The translations under genes and the position numbers were made by a program. From Tissierellales bacterium (GTDB lineage Bacteria; Bacillota; Clostridia; Tissierellales; VENL01), in contig JANQLB010000078.1 of the NCBI GenBank assembly GCA_028280805.1, positions 62,001 to 126,000 on the forward strand: DNA of 64,000 nucleotides, given 5' to 3'. The notes beneath the pieces were generated by a model, which had not been told where the DNA came from, did no database searches, and saw only the letters and a program-made list of their open reading frames with translations. Positions within the stretch are counted from its first letter, which is position 1. Every line of letters begins with the position of its first letter. Shown in pieces: positions 30,099 to 40,260 of the stretch.

Positions 30099-31400
30099 AT
30101 GTTGGATAAAAATAAAAAAAATCATAATTTTAAAAAAAAGTTTAGATTAATATTAATTTTTATTGTAGCAATTTATTTAATGTTTCAAATAGTACCGGTG
30201 TTGCAAGCAACTAAGCTTAAAACATATGTTGTGACAAACGCAGCACTAGAAATTGTAGAAGAAGTTGAGGCAATAGTATTTAAAGAAGAAAAAGTTTACA
30301 AATCAGATATTACTGGAGAAATTGTATATTATATACAAGAAGGAGAAAGAGTTGGAGCAAGGGACAAAATTGCTGAAATTCCAATAAATTCAAACACAAA
30401 GAAGTTAAAAGATGAATTACAAGATATAGAGGAACAAATAGAAAATCTAAGCAATACTAATTTATCTACTGAAATTTTTAAAAATGATATTGAAAAAAAC
30501 CAACAAAATATTGACAATCTTATAAAAAGAATAGGAGAAGCTGTAATTAATAAAGAATATAAAGAAGTTGCAAATTTAAGATTAGAACTTAACGAAAAGC
30601 TGGACAAGCAAAAAGCCTTAACAGGGCAAACGGGATATAGTGCAAATAGATTACAAAAGTTAAAAGATAGAAGGAAAGAGATTATTACTGAAATGGAGAA
30701 TCTAAATTTCATTTATAATGCTCAGATTTCCGGTATTGTTAGTTATAGCATAGATGGTTTAGAGATGATCTACACTCCTAATAAACTGGCAGATTTCTAT
30801 CCTAAAAACTTTGAAATTATGGATGAGAATTTATTAGATATTAATGCTAGAAAAAATGTTAAAGCTGGAGAGCCTATATATAAAATCATAGATAATTATG
30901 AATGGTATATAGCAGGTATGATTACAAATAAGGAAATAATACAATTTTTAAATAACAAATCTAGTGTATATATAAGGTTAGATGATTCAGACCATGAGAT
31001 AAAAACTGAAATTTTTAAGGTTAACAGTGAAGATGATAAGGCAGTGCTTGTGTTAAGACTTAATAAGCTTTTATATGAATTTCATAAAAAACGTTTTGTA
31101 AATTTGAAAATAATATTAGATAAATTTGAAGGTTTAAAAATTCCCACAGAGTCAATAGTAGTTAATAATGGTATACATGGTGTATATATAAAGGGGACAG
31201 GAGGAATTACTAAATTTAGGGCAATTGAAATACTAGGTCAAAGTGGTGAATACACTATTGTTAAAGAACTGTCTGGAAGCTTTGAATCTCCTATGCAAGA
31301 TAGTGAAGATGGTAAAACTAGAAAGATTTACTATCTATCAATATATGATGAAGTTTTAATTGATGGAAATAAAGTGACAGAAGGAGAAATAATCAACTAA
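30099..31400 (+). CDS. HlyD-like periplasmic adaptor protein of the sepF-proximal cluster
   Basis: N-term TM, biotinyl-lipoyl-like segment (SDITGEIVYYIQEGERVGARDKIAEI), coiled coil. Confidence 0.8.
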   Translation: MLDKNKKNHNFKKKFRLILIFIVAIYLMFQIVPVLQATKLKTYVVTNAALEIVEEVEAIVFKEEKVYKSDITGEIVYYIQEGERVGARDKIAEIPINSNTKKLKDELQDIEEQIENLSNTNLSTEIFKNDIEKNQQNIDNLIKRIGEAVINKEYKEVANLRLELNEKLDKQKALTGQTGYSANRLQKLKDRRKEIITEMENLNFIYNAQISGIVSYSIDGLEMIYTPNKLADFYPKNFEIMDENLLDINARKNVKAGEPIYKIIDNYEWYIAGMITNKEIIQFLNNKSSVYIRLDDSDHEIKTEIFKVNSEDDKAVLVLRLNKLLYEFHKKRFVNLKIILDKFEGLKIPTESIVVNNGIHGVYIKGTGGITKFRAIEILGQSGEYTIVKELSGSFESPMQDSEDGKTRKIYYLSIYDEVLIDGNKVTEGEIIN

Positions 31401-31426
31401 GCTAAGAATGACAAGGAGGTTATATC

Positions 31427-32116
31427 TTGAATTTATATAACAATTTAGAGTTGATTAGAGAAAACATTACAAAAGCAGCTAAACGTTCAGGTAGAAGTGA
31501 TAATAATATTAAATTAATAGCTGTCACTAAGACGGTTGATGTAAATTTGATTAACCAATCAATTAAGCTTGGTATCAAAAATATTGGAGAAAATAGAGTA
31601 CAAGAAGTAGAGAAAAAATATGAAAGCATAGTTAAAGGAATAAATTGGCATATGATTGGACATCTTCAAAGTAATAAAGTTAAATATATTATTGATAAAG
31701 TTCATCTCATACATTCATTAGATAGAATTTCATTAGCTAATGAAATACAAAAAAGGGCAGAACAGAATGATATTATTATAGATGTATTAATACAGGTTAA
31801 TATTGCAGAAGAAGAATCAAAATTTGGACTTAAAAGGGAAAAAGTAATTCCGTTTATAGAAAAATTATTAGAATTTAGTAACATTAATATTAAGGGATTA
31901 ATGACTATTGCACCTTATGTTGAAAATTCTGAAGAAATTAGACCTGTTTTTAGAGACCTTAAGAAACTTTCAATTGAAATATTAGAAAAAAAATATTCTA
32001 ATGTTGACATGAAATATCTTTCAATGGGAATGACTAATGATTATGAGGTAGCCATTGAAGAAGGAAGTAACATGGTGAGAATTGGTTCAGGTATTTTCGG
32101 CAGAAGGGAATATTAA
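31427..32116 (+). CDS. YggS family PLP homeostasis protein (YlmE)
   Basis: LIAVTKTVD, IGENRVQE, WHMIGHLQSNK, SMGMTNDYEVAIEEGSNMVRIGSGIFG. Confidence 0.97.
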   Translation: MNLYNNLELIRENITKAAKRSGRSDNNIKLIAVTKTVDVNLINQSIKLGIKNIGENRVQEVEKKYESIVKGINWHMIGHLQSNKVKYIIDKVHLIHSLDRISLANEIQKRAEQNDIIIDVLIQVNIAEEESKFGLKREKVIPFIEKLLEFSNINIKGLMTIAPYVENSEEIRPVFRDLKKLSIEILEKKYSNVDMKYLSMGMTNDYEVAIEEGSNMVRIGSGIFGRREY

Positions 32117-32129
32117 GGGGTGTGAACTA

Positions 32130-32585
32130 ATGGCAAAGAATGTAACTAAAATATTAGACAAATTTAAATACCTAATAGGATTAGATGATTATGAAGAGGA
32201 ATACATAGAAGATGAAGAAGAAAATTATGATGGTAATCAATCATCTAACAAAAAGTTTAACAAAAGTAATAAAATTTTCAATTTGCATACCCATAGAAAC
32301 AGCAATCTTAAACTAGCAATCCACGAGCCTAGTAAATTTGAGGATGCAGCTAAAATAATTGATGATTTAAAAACTAGAAAACCAGTAATTATAAACTTTA
32401 CTCAATTAGAAGGTGAGATTAAAAAGCAAATATTTGATTTTTTAAATGGAGGAATATATTCCCTAGAAGGTAATATTCAGAAAGTTGCTAAGGATATATT
32501 TATATTAGCTCCTAATGGTGTTGAAATTGATGGTATGATAAAAGACGAATTAAAGAATAAAGGAATTTTTCCTTGGCAAAAATAA
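32130..32585 (+). CDS. sepF: Cell division protein SepF
   Basis: KPVIINFTQLEGEIKKQIFDFLNGGIYSLEGNIQKVAKDIFILAPNGVEI; start trimmed. Confidence 0.95.
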   Translation: MAKNVTKILDKFKYLIGLDDYEEEYIEDEEENYDGNQSSNKKFNKSNKIFNLHTHRNSNLKLAIHEPSKFEDAAKIIDDLKTRKPVIINFTQLEGEIKKQIFDFLNGGIYSLEGNIQKVAKDIFILAPNGVEIDGMIKDELKNKGIFPWQK

Positions 32586-32601
32586 AAAAGAGGTGAACTA
32601 G

Positions 32602-32883
32602 ATGTGGCAGTTAGAAAGGGCAATTAACTATTTTATAGAATTAGTGCAGATACTAATTATAGCAAGAATACTCTTATCCTTTTTAATAAGAGATCCTAAT
32701 AATAATCTTTATAGATTTGTATTTCAGCTAACCGAGCCTATTATGGCACCTTTTAGAAATCTTATATACAAACTTGGGATAAACACAGGGATGTTTGACT
32801 TTTCTCCACTACTTACTATGCTTGCTCTTGAAATATTAGCAAGAATAATAATAGGGCTTTTAAGAGCTTTTAATTATGCTTAA
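32602..32883 (+). CDS. YggT family protein
   Basis: Small two-TM protein LIIARILLSFL...LTEPIMAPFRNLI; synteny with sepF. Confidence 0.93.
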   Translation: MWQLERAINYFIELVQILIIARILLSFLIRDPNNNLYRFVFQLTEPIMAPFRNLIYKLGINTGMFDFSPLLTMLALEILARIIIGLLRAFNYA

Positions 32884-33664
32884 TAAAGCTAAATATATTG
32901 AGCATATTAAAGATGAAGAACAAATTCTTACCATGAGAAAGGTATTGGATAAATTAGAGAAGGTTATTGATTATTATACAGAAGAGTCTACCGATTTTCT
33001 TGACCCTTATCAAAGGAAGTTATGTTATTCATTCTTAAATAGATTTACTGATGTTTCTTATCATGAAGAAGGAGGATATTCTGAAGCAGAGAGAAAGTCA
33101 ATTATTATTTATCCCAGTTATAAAGATCAGTATGAAATTAATAATTTTGTAACTGCTATACTGATTAAAGGTAATTTTAAATTTTCTAATCTAAGTCATA
33201 GAGATTATTTAGGTGCAATTTTATCTTTAGGTATTAAAAGGGAAAAAATTGGTGATATTCTTATTCATGAGGATTTTGGACAAATAATTCTGCATAAAGA
33301 AATAATAGATTATATTTTATACAACTTTAAAAATATCGGAAGACAATCTGTACAAGTAAAAGAAATCAAGTTTAATGATGTTGTGAAAGCTAAGGAAAAC
33401 TATGATGAAATAATAGTAACTGTGCCTTCTCTTAGATTAGATGCAATATTAAGTGCTGGGTATAATATTTCTAGAGCCAAAAGCTTTAATTATATTAAAA
33501 ATTCAAAAATAAAGGTAAACTGGCAGCCAATTAATCAGTCTTCACATGAAATTAATGAAGGTGATTTAATGTCTACTAAGGGTCTAGGTAGAATGATATT
33601 ACATAAGATTGAAGGAAAATCACGAAAAGAAAGAATAAGGATAAGAATAAGAACAATAAAATAA
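32876..33664 (+). CDS. YlmH family S4-domain RNA-binding protein
   Basis: YLGAILSLGIKREKIGDILIHE; RLDAILSAGYNISRAKSFNYIKNSKIKVNW. Confidence 0.95.
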   Translation: MLNKAKYIEHIKDEEQILTMRKVLDKLEKVIDYYTEESTDFLDPYQRKLCYSFLNRFTDVSYHEEGGYSEAERKSIIIYPSYKDQYEINNFVTAILIKGNFKFSNLSHRDYLGAILSLGIKREKIGDILIHEDFGQIILHKEIIDYILYNFKNIGRQSVQVKEIKFNDVVKAKENYDEIIVTVPSLRLDAILSAGYNISRAKSFNYIKNSKIKVNWQPINQSSHEINEGDLMSTKGLGRMILHKIEGKSRKERIRIRIRTIK

Positions 33665-33678
33665 GAAAGGGGATAAAA

Positions 33679-34131
33679 ATGTTAACACCATTGGATATTC
33701 AGAATAAAGAATTTAAGAAGGGTATAAACGGATACAAACAATCTGATGTTGATAAATTCCTAGATGAAGTAATTGTTGACTATGAAAAGATATATAAAGA
33801 AAATATCGAGCTAAGAGAAAAGCTAACTATTGTAAATGACCAGATTAATCGTTACAGCGAAATTGAAGAAACCCTTCAAAACACTTTAATAGTGGCTCAA
33901 AGTGCTGCTGAAGAACTAAAGGCTAATGCTAGAGAAAAAGCTGAAATAATTATAAGAGAAGCTGAGGATAATGGTAAAAAGATTATTCAAAAATCCAATG
34001 AAGAGGTAATTGATATTAAAAGAGAATATGAAAACATAAGGAAGGAAATATCTGTTTTTAAAACTAGATTTAGAACTTTCCTTCAGTCACAGCTGGAATC
34101 TGTTGATTTTATAAACGACGAAAAAGCTTAA
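33679..34131 (+). CDS. DivIVA domain protein
   Basis: MLTPLDIQNKEFKKGINGYKQSDVDKFLDEV. Confidence 0.95.
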   Translation: MLTPLDIQNKEFKKGINGYKQSDVDKFLDEVIVDYEKIYKENIELREKLTIVNDQINRYSEIEETLQNTLIVAQSAAEELKANAREKAEIIIREAEDNGKKIIQKSNEEVIDIKREYENIRKEISVFKTRFRTFLQSQLESVDFINDEKA

Positions 34132-34328
34132 AAGGTAATTTTTTAGAATATATTTAATATTAATAGCATACTGTATACAAATAGTATGAGAAAACCATAG
34201 CTATTTGTATTGACAGATTGTTTACTTTAGCTTTTATACCTTTATTAAAAAAGTCTTCTCTTGAGGACTTTTTATTTTTCAAGAAATTAGGGGACACTAA
34301 AAAATATTATAGGATGTGAGGGATTAAT

Positions 34329-34619
34329 ATGGGAAGAATCAGTCAGTTAAGTGAAAGAATAGAGAAAAAGGTTGATGAACTTTCAGAAAACATGGAAAGA
34401 AATAAAATAAGAGAATATGTAGATTTGATGAATAATAAAAAAAGATTACTGTTTATTAACTTCATTATTGGTTTAGCAAGAGGGTTTGGAATGGCTGTAG
34501 GATTTACTATATTAGGTGCATTAGCTATATACATACTTAGAATGATTATTGATTTAAATTTACCGCTAATAGGTGATTTAATAGCTGAACTTGTAAAAAT
34601 AGTACAAGAAAGTTTGTAA
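34329..34619 (+). CDS. DUF5665-like small membrane protein
   Basis: FINFIIGLARGFGMAVGFTILGALAIYILR; synteny after divIVA. Confidence 0.75.
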   Translation: MGRISQLSERIEKKVDELSENMERNKIREYVDLMNNKKRLLFINFIIGLARGFGMAVGFTILGALAIYILRMIIDLNLPLIGDLIAELVKIVQESL

Positions 34620-34696
34620 AAATATGAAAGTATATTTTCTTTAGGGGAGTTTAAAAATAATATATGAATATACTTACTACCCCAAGGAGGATCCAT

Positions 34697-35392
34697 ATGG
34701 ATAAAGATAAGCTGAAATACTTTAAAAATAAATTAATACAAGAAAAGAATGATACTATAGATACGTTAAACAGCATGAGGAATAATAATCCTAATGAGTC
34801 TATGCCTAAGTATTTTGATGAGCTTTCTATGTATGATAATCATCCAGCCGATTTAGGCACTGAAATGTTTATGGCAGAGCAGGCAATGAATTTAGAAAAT
34901 GTTGAGAAATTAAGATTAAATGAAGTTGAAGATTCTTTAGAAAAAATTGAAAAAGGAACATATGGAGAATGTGATATATGTGGAGATAAAATCAGTGAAG
35001 AAAGATTAGATATTTTACCAGAAGCAAAAACATGTTTAGAATGTGCAAATAAAAAAATACCAATAAAAGAAATGATGCATGACAGACCTGTTGAAGAAGA
35101 TAATCTCAAATTTCCCTTTGGAAGAACCTTCAATGATGTAACTAAGGAAGAAGTTTCGGCTTTTGATGGTGAAGACAGCTGGCAAGCTGTAGCAAGGTTT
35201 AATGAAATTCAAAAAGACCCGTCTCATCAAGGAGGAGACAACCAAGGGATATTTGATGATACAAAGAGTTCCACAGTTGAAGATGTAGAGAATATTTCGG
35301 AAGGATACCATAACGTTCAAACACAAGATTTAAACCAAGAAGATATACCAGAAGAGCAAATGATAAAAAAGAATCGCCACGATAAAAAATAG
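34697..35392 (+). CDS. TraR/DksA-type C4 zinc finger protein (YteA-like)
   Basis: DKISEERLDILPEAKTCLECA zinc finger after CDICGD; start trimmed to ATG 34697. Confidence 0.93.
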   Translation: MDKDKLKYFKNKLIQEKNDTIDTLNSMRNNNPNESMPKYFDELSMYDNHPADLGTEMFMAEQAMNLENVEKLRLNEVEDSLEKIEKGTYGECDICGDKISEERLDILPEAKTCLECANKKIPIKEMMHDRPVEEDNLKFPFGRTFNDVTKEEVSAFDGEDSWQAVARFNEIQKDPSHQGGDNQGIFDDTKSSTVEDVENISEGYHNVQTQDLNQEDIPEEQMIKKNRHDKK

Positions 35393-35421
35393 GTTAGATG
35401 TTATTCATCTAGCCTTATTTA
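35392..35421 (+). terminator. Terminator after yteA-like gene
   Basis: GGTTAGATG...CATCTAGCC then T-rich tract. Confidence 0.65.
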
Positions 35422-35546
35422 TTTTTTATGTTATAAATAACTCCTGTTTGATATTTTAAAATTATGAATGTAAATATTTTATTACTTATAATCTAAAATA
35501 ATATATAATATAAGTATCAAAATAAGAGAGTTAAGGGGGCTAATAG

Positions 35547-36098
35547 ATGGATAAAATTAATTTCAACCCATTTCCGGTTTTAATGACCGATAGATTAGTA
35601 TTAAGAAAGCTTAAAATGAGTGATGATGAACTTATATTTGATTATCAATCCAATAAGGAAAATTTTAAATTTGTAGATATGCAAGTTTATAAAGATATTC
35701 TAGATGCACAAAAATATATTGATAAAATGAATTTTGGTGTAGAGAATAATAAATGGATTATCTGGGCAATCGCTGATAAAAATACTAATACAATCCTTGG
35801 AACAATTTCAATTTGGAACATTTCAAAGAAGGATTATAAAGCAGAATTAGGGTATGGACTCTTTGCAGACAACCGAGGAAAAGGTATAATGGCCGAAGCT
35901 TTAAATAAGGTTGTTGAATATGGATTTAACAATATGGGATTAAAAATAATTGAGGCATACACAAATTCTGAAAATAAGAAATCTATAAACTTATTAAAGC
36001 GAAATGGTTTTACTAAGATAGATTCTTTTATTGAAACAGAAACATCTACTAAAGAACCGATGAATATGGTAATTTATTCAGTAAAATGTGATAGTTAA
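35547..36098 (+). CDS. GNAT family N-acetyltransferase (RimJ/RimL-like)
   Basis: TDRLVLRKLKMSD, LGYGLFADNRGKGIMAEALNKVVEYGF. Confidence 0.9.
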   Translation: MDKINFNPFPVLMTDRLVLRKLKMSDDELIFDYQSNKENFKFVDMQVYKDILDAQKYIDKMNFGVENNKWIIWAIADKNTNTILGTISIWNISKKDYKAELGYGLFADNRGKGIMAEALNKVVEYGFNNMGLKIIEAYTNSENKKSINLLKRNGFTKIDSFIETETSTKEPMNMVIYSVKCDS

Positions 36099-36154
36099 AT
36101 CATTAATTGTTTTGGATAAATATAGATATTTAACTTAAATGTAGGGAGAAAACT

Positions 36155-36709
36155 ATGAAAAACTATAATAATATAAAATACAAACAATTAAACTTAGAGG
36201 ATTTTCATTTAAATCTATTAATAAAATTTAATCGGTATCAAGAAACAAATATTGTATTGTATAAACAGAAAGATGATTATAATTATAAATCAGATCATTT
36301 TATTGATCAATGGGACGACGAGAAAAAGAAAGTTGTAACACAATCTCTAAAAAATTGTGTTAAGCAAAAAGGAATAGTAATAGGTGCTTTTTTAAAAGAT
36401 GATTTAATAGGATTTGCTAGTGTCGAAGGTCAATTTTTTGGTAGTAATAATGAATATTTAGAGTTATCTTTTATTCATGTATCTAATGAGTTTAGATATA
36501 AGGGAATTGGGAGAAAGCTGTTTAATCTATGTTGTGTGAAAGCAAACCAAAAAGGTGCTGAAAAACTTTATATAGCTGCACACCCTTCACAAGAAACACA
36601 AGCTTTTTACAAATCAGTCGGTTGTACATATGCAGCGGAAATTAATCCGAAGATATATGAAAAAGAACCTCTTGATATACAATTGGAAATAACTTTATCT
36701 CATTTATAA
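36155..36709 (+). CDS. GNAT family N-acetyltransferase
   Basis: LSFIHVSNEFRYKGIGRKLFNLCCVKA...AHPSQETQAFYKSVGC. Confidence 0.85.
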   Translation: MKNYNNIKYKQLNLEDFHLNLLIKFNRYQETNIVLYKQKDDYNYKSDHFIDQWDDEKKKVVTQSLKNCVKQKGIVIGAFLKDDLIGFASVEGQFFGSNNEYLELSFIHVSNEFRYKGIGRKLFNLCCVKANQKGAEKLYIAAHPSQETQAFYKSVGCTYAAEINPKIYEKEPLDIQLEITLSHL

Positions 36710-36821
36710 AAGAAATACAATCATTAAGATAATCTATACTAACAAATAAATTGCATATCAACATTTGTATATTTATAGATTTTCAGGATATAATATAACA
36801 AAAAAGAAGGAGCTGATTACT

Positions 36822-37772
36822 GTGAAAAATAAGCTGATTATTATATTTTCAATCGTTTTACTTGCTATGGCCAGCTATGGATGTGCTGAAGAAAACGAAG
36901 ATGATAATGGTAATGGAGGCGATGTAATTACTGAGAATGTTAAATTATTTTATGTTGACGAAAACAATGAAACTATGGTTGTAGAAAATGTTGAAGTTAC
37001 TTTTGCCAAAGAAGATGATAAATATAAGGTTGTATTAGAGGAATTAATAAAAGGCCCTAAAGACAACAATTTAACATCCAATATTCCTGAGCAGACAGAA
37101 GTTAATGAAGTAAATAGACAAGGACAAGATTTAACTGTTGATTTAAACGAAGCATTTAACAATTTTGAAGGTGATACACAAGAAATGATAGCTGTAGCAT
37201 CAGTAGTCAATACAATGACTCAATTTAATGAGGTACAGAGAGTAAAAATCCTTGTTGAAGGTGAAGAATTAGTAGATGCTGAAGGAAATGAAAGAGGATT
37301 TATGGTGGAATTCCCCACTGACCTTAATAATATGGATGGTGAAGGTGAAACTACTGAAGAAGTAACCTTATATTTTGGTAATAAAAACGCAGATGCAGTT
37401 GTTGCAGAAAAAACAAACATAACAGTAAATGATGATATGAGTAGAGCAGACGTACTTAAACAAGTTGTTGAAAAGTTAATACAAGGTCCTACAAGTAAAG
37501 ATTTACATGCTACTATTCCTAGTGAAGTAAAGGTATTATCGGTAAAAGTTGAAAATAATATAGCTTATGTAGATTTTTCTGAAGAAATGCATACTGAACA
37601 CTGGGGAGGAGCAGCAGGAGAATCAATGACTATTAACTCTATTGTAAATACATTAACTGAGTTTGAAGATATTGATAAGGTTAAAATTACAGTAAAAGGG
37701 GAGTCGCTTGCTATAGAGCATATGATTCTAGACGAACCTGTAGAGAGAAATGAAGATATGATAGGTCAATAA
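36822..37772 (+). CDS. GerMN domain lipoprotein with two GerMN repeats
   Basis: Lipobox-like MASYGC; two copies of LxxLIxGP...xIPxxxxVxxVxxxxxxxxVDxxxxF; GTG start 36822. Confidence 0.88.
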   Translation: MKNKLIIIFSIVLLAMASYGCAEENEDDNGNGGDVITENVKLFYVDENNETMVVENVEVTFAKEDDKYKVVLEELIKGPKDNNLTSNIPEQTEVNEVNRQGQDLTVDLNEAFNNFEGDTQEMIAVASVVNTMTQFNEVQRVKILVEGEELVDAEGNERGFMVEFPTDLNNMDGEGETTEEVTLYFGNKNADAVVAEKTNITVNDDMSRADVLKQVVEKLIQGPTSKDLHATIPSEVKVLSVKVENNIAYVDFSEEMHTEHWGGAAGESMTINSIVNTLTEFEDIDKVKITVKGESLAIEHMILDEPVERNEDMIGQ

Positions 37773-37792
37773 TTAAATATATTATTTAAGAG

Positions 37793-37823
37793 AATCGTCA
37801 TAAAAAATGGCGATTTTTATTTT
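37793..37823 (+). terminator. Terminator after GerMN gene
   Basis: AATCGTCA...TGGCGATTTTTATTTTT. Confidence 0.65.
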
Positions 37824-37877
37824 TCTTATAATTAACCTGTAATTTTTGTTATAATAGATTCTTAAGGAGGATTATAT

Positions 37878-38780
37878 ATGAAGTTTAATAAAATTATATC
37901 TGTAGATAATACAGGATTAGAAAAATGGGTAAAGAAAGAATTAGAAGAAATTGCTCATGAGGTAGTGTTTTATGATGATTTCCCAAAAGATAATGATGTA
38001 ATTATATCAAGAATTAGTGATGCTGAATGTTTGTTGGTGTCTTGGAACACAATTATAGACAAAGAAGTTATAAAAGCTTGTGATAATATCAAATACATTG
38101 GTATGTGTTGTAGCTTATATGATGAAAAAAGTTCTAACGTAGATATTATAGCTGCAAGAAATCAAGAAATTACTGTTCTAGGTGTAAGTGATTATGGAGA
38201 TGAAGGACCGGTAGAATTTATAATAAGTGAACTGATTAGACTACTACACGGCTTTGGTATTCACCAATGGAAGGAAGAAACATTAGAACTGACCAATCAG
38301 AAACTAGGAATTATTGGACTAGGTACAACTGGTAAAATGCTTGCTAAAGCAGCACAATTATTTGGTATGGATGTTTACTATTATAGTAGAAGTAGAAAAA
38401 TAGAATTAGAACAAGAGGGAATTAAATATTTAGATTTAATAGATTTGTTAAAAGAAGTTGATATTGTATCAACTCATCTGCCAAGAAATACTATTATATT
38501 AGATGGTAGAGAATTTGAAGCTCTTGGAAATAATAAAATAGTTATAAACACATCATTAGAGCCTACATTTAATATGCCGTCTTTTAAAAAGTGGATAGTA
38601 AACAAAGGTAATTATGCAATATTAGATAGTGTAGGCATGGGGAAATTTTACAATGAGTTAAAAACATATGAAAATGTAATTTATTCACATAAGGTATCAG
38701 GTTGGACTTATCAAGCACAAGAAAGATTGTCTAAAAAAGCACTTATTAATATCTTAAATTATCTAAGTGAGCAGAAGTAA
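37878..38780 (+). CDS. D-isomer-specific 2-hydroxyacid dehydrogenase family protein
   Basis: LGIIGLGTTGKMLAKAAQLFGMDVYYYSR; STHLPRNTIIL. Confidence 0.88.
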   Translation: MKFNKIISVDNTGLEKWVKKELEEIAHEVVFYDDFPKDNDVIISRISDAECLLVSWNTIIDKEVIKACDNIKYIGMCCSLYDEKSSNVDIIAARNQEITVLGVSDYGDEGPVEFIISELIRLLHGFGIHQWKEETLELTNQKLGIIGLGTTGKMLAKAAQLFGMDVYYYSRSRKIELEQEGIKYLDLIDLLKEVDIVSTHLPRNTIILDGREFEALGNNKIVINTSLEPTFNMPSFKKWIVNKGNYAILDSVGMGKFYNELKTYENVIYSHKVSGWTYQAQERLSKKALINILNYLSEQK

Positions 38781-38935
38781 GATTATATGAACTGTATTAT
38801 ATAAATAAATATTTAGATGAAATTCGTTTTTGAGAATTAAGAGTATTCGATTGACTTATTAGTATTTTATGAATGGGGTAAAAAATACTTAAAGGGAATT
38901 GTTTGATAGTTTATGATTATAAGGAGGTTTAAGTT

Positions 38936-39361
38936 ATGGAAGTTATAATTAAAAAAGTTAGAAGAGCGTTTGAATTAACTTATGATTTAGTTGAAAATCT
39001 ATCTGAAGAACATCTATTATTACATCTTGGTGATTTGCCTTCCAACAAAATTGGCGACCAATTGTGGTGTATCGTTGGAGCAAGGGAAAGCTATTTTAAA
39101 GCTATTCAAAAAGGTAGCTGGTCAGGTTTTAGTTGCTCTCTTCAGGATAATACATCTAAGACTGAAGTAATAAAGTGTATTTCAGAAAGCTGCCGAAATA
39201 TTATGGAATTTATTGAGCAGGAGAAATTATCAGAAGAGCAGTTAGAACTACTTGTAGATTTATTAGAACATGAAGTTCAACATCACGGGCAGCTAATTAG
39301 ATATATTTACGGAAACAATATAGGATTTCCTAGAAGTTGGAATGAAAGATATACAGTTTAA
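38936..39361 (+). CDS. DinB-like / damage-inducible-type protein
   Basis: FELTYDLVENLSEEHL...IVGARESYFKAI...DLLEHEVQHHGQLIRYIYG metal-ligand-like His pattern. Confidence 0.6.
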   Translation: MEVIIKKVRRAFELTYDLVENLSEEHLLLHLGDLPSNKIGDQLWCIVGARESYFKAIQKGSWSGFSCSLQDNTSKTEVIKCISESCRNIMEFIEQEKLSEEQLELLVDLLEHEVQHHGQLIRYIYGNNIGFPRSWNERYTV

Positions 39362-39514
39362 TTTATAAACTATAGTTTTTAAATTGAATTTTACTTTAAA
39401 GTTTAATTTTGTGTTATAATATTCCTTAATAAAAAGCTCTAAAATTGCATTACAATTAATTAAATAGTTTATATAGTGGAATAAATTAAGAAATTCTTTG
39501 TATAAGGAGGAAAT

Positions 39515-40072
39515 ATGTTAGTAATTTTATCAGGAAGCTCAGGCATAGGAAAAAATACTATTATTAATGAAATATTGAAAAAATACAATAATTTTCAGCT
39601 TTTACCTACACTCACTACTAGAGAAATGAGAAAAAATGAATGCCAAGGTAACCCCTATTATTTTGTTTCTGTTGAGGAGTTTATGAGAAGAAAGGAAAAT
39701 GGTGAATTATTAGAATCGGAAAATGTGCATGGAAATTATTACGGAGCTTCTAGATTAGTACTAGAAGAAACAAAAACAGATAAAATTTTAATAAAGGACA
39801 TTGATGTAAAAGGAGCTTTAAATTTAAAAGATAAACTTAAGGATGTAGTAATTATTTTCCTAAAGGCATCATCATTTGAAGAATTAATTAAAAGACTTAA
39901 AGGAAGAGGAGAAACTAGAATAGAAGAACGTTTAGCACGTTATAATTTAGAACTTGAGCTTTCTAAAAATTTTAACCATGTTATAGTTAATGAAAAGATT
40001 GATGATACAATTGAAAAAATAATTCATATAGTTAAAAAAGAGAGAGCTAAGAGAGGATTAGATAATACTTGA
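39515..40072 (+). CDS. Guanylate kinase-like protein (divergent)
   Basis: MLVILSGSSGIGKNTI P-loop; LTTREMRKNECQGNPYYFVSVEEF; HGNYYG; RLKGRGETRIEERLAR. Confidence 0.85.
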   Translation: MLVILSGSSGIGKNTIINEILKKYNNFQLLPTLTTREMRKNECQGNPYYFVSVEEFMRRKENGELLESENVHGNYYGASRLVLEETKTDKILIKDIDVKGALNLKDKLKDVVIIFLKASSFEELIKRLKGRGETRIEERLARYNLELELSKNFNHVIVNEKIDDTIEKIIHIVKKERAKRGLDNT

Positions 40073-40168
40073 TTTTTAAACAACAAAAACACTTAAAAGA
40101 AAATTAATCATGTTAAAACAGTCTTATGTACTGACATATAAATTAAATTATTCTAGATATATATGTCA

Positions 40169-40199
40169 ATAAACCAAAGGAAAGTTCCTTTGGTTTATT
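40169..40199 (+). terminator. Terminator after gmk-like gene
   Basis: AATAAACCAAAGGA AAGT TCCTTTGGTTTATT near-perfect stem. Confidence 0.65.
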
Positions 40200-40260
40200 A
40201 ATATACACATAACCAATGATTTGATTGATAAATATTATTAAAGAAACAGGAGGTGGCAGT

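Noticed and set aside
30329-30712. 127-aa Phe/Ser/Leu-rich minus-strand ORF
   Set aside because: Mirror of the HlyD coiled-coil region; not a real membrane protein.
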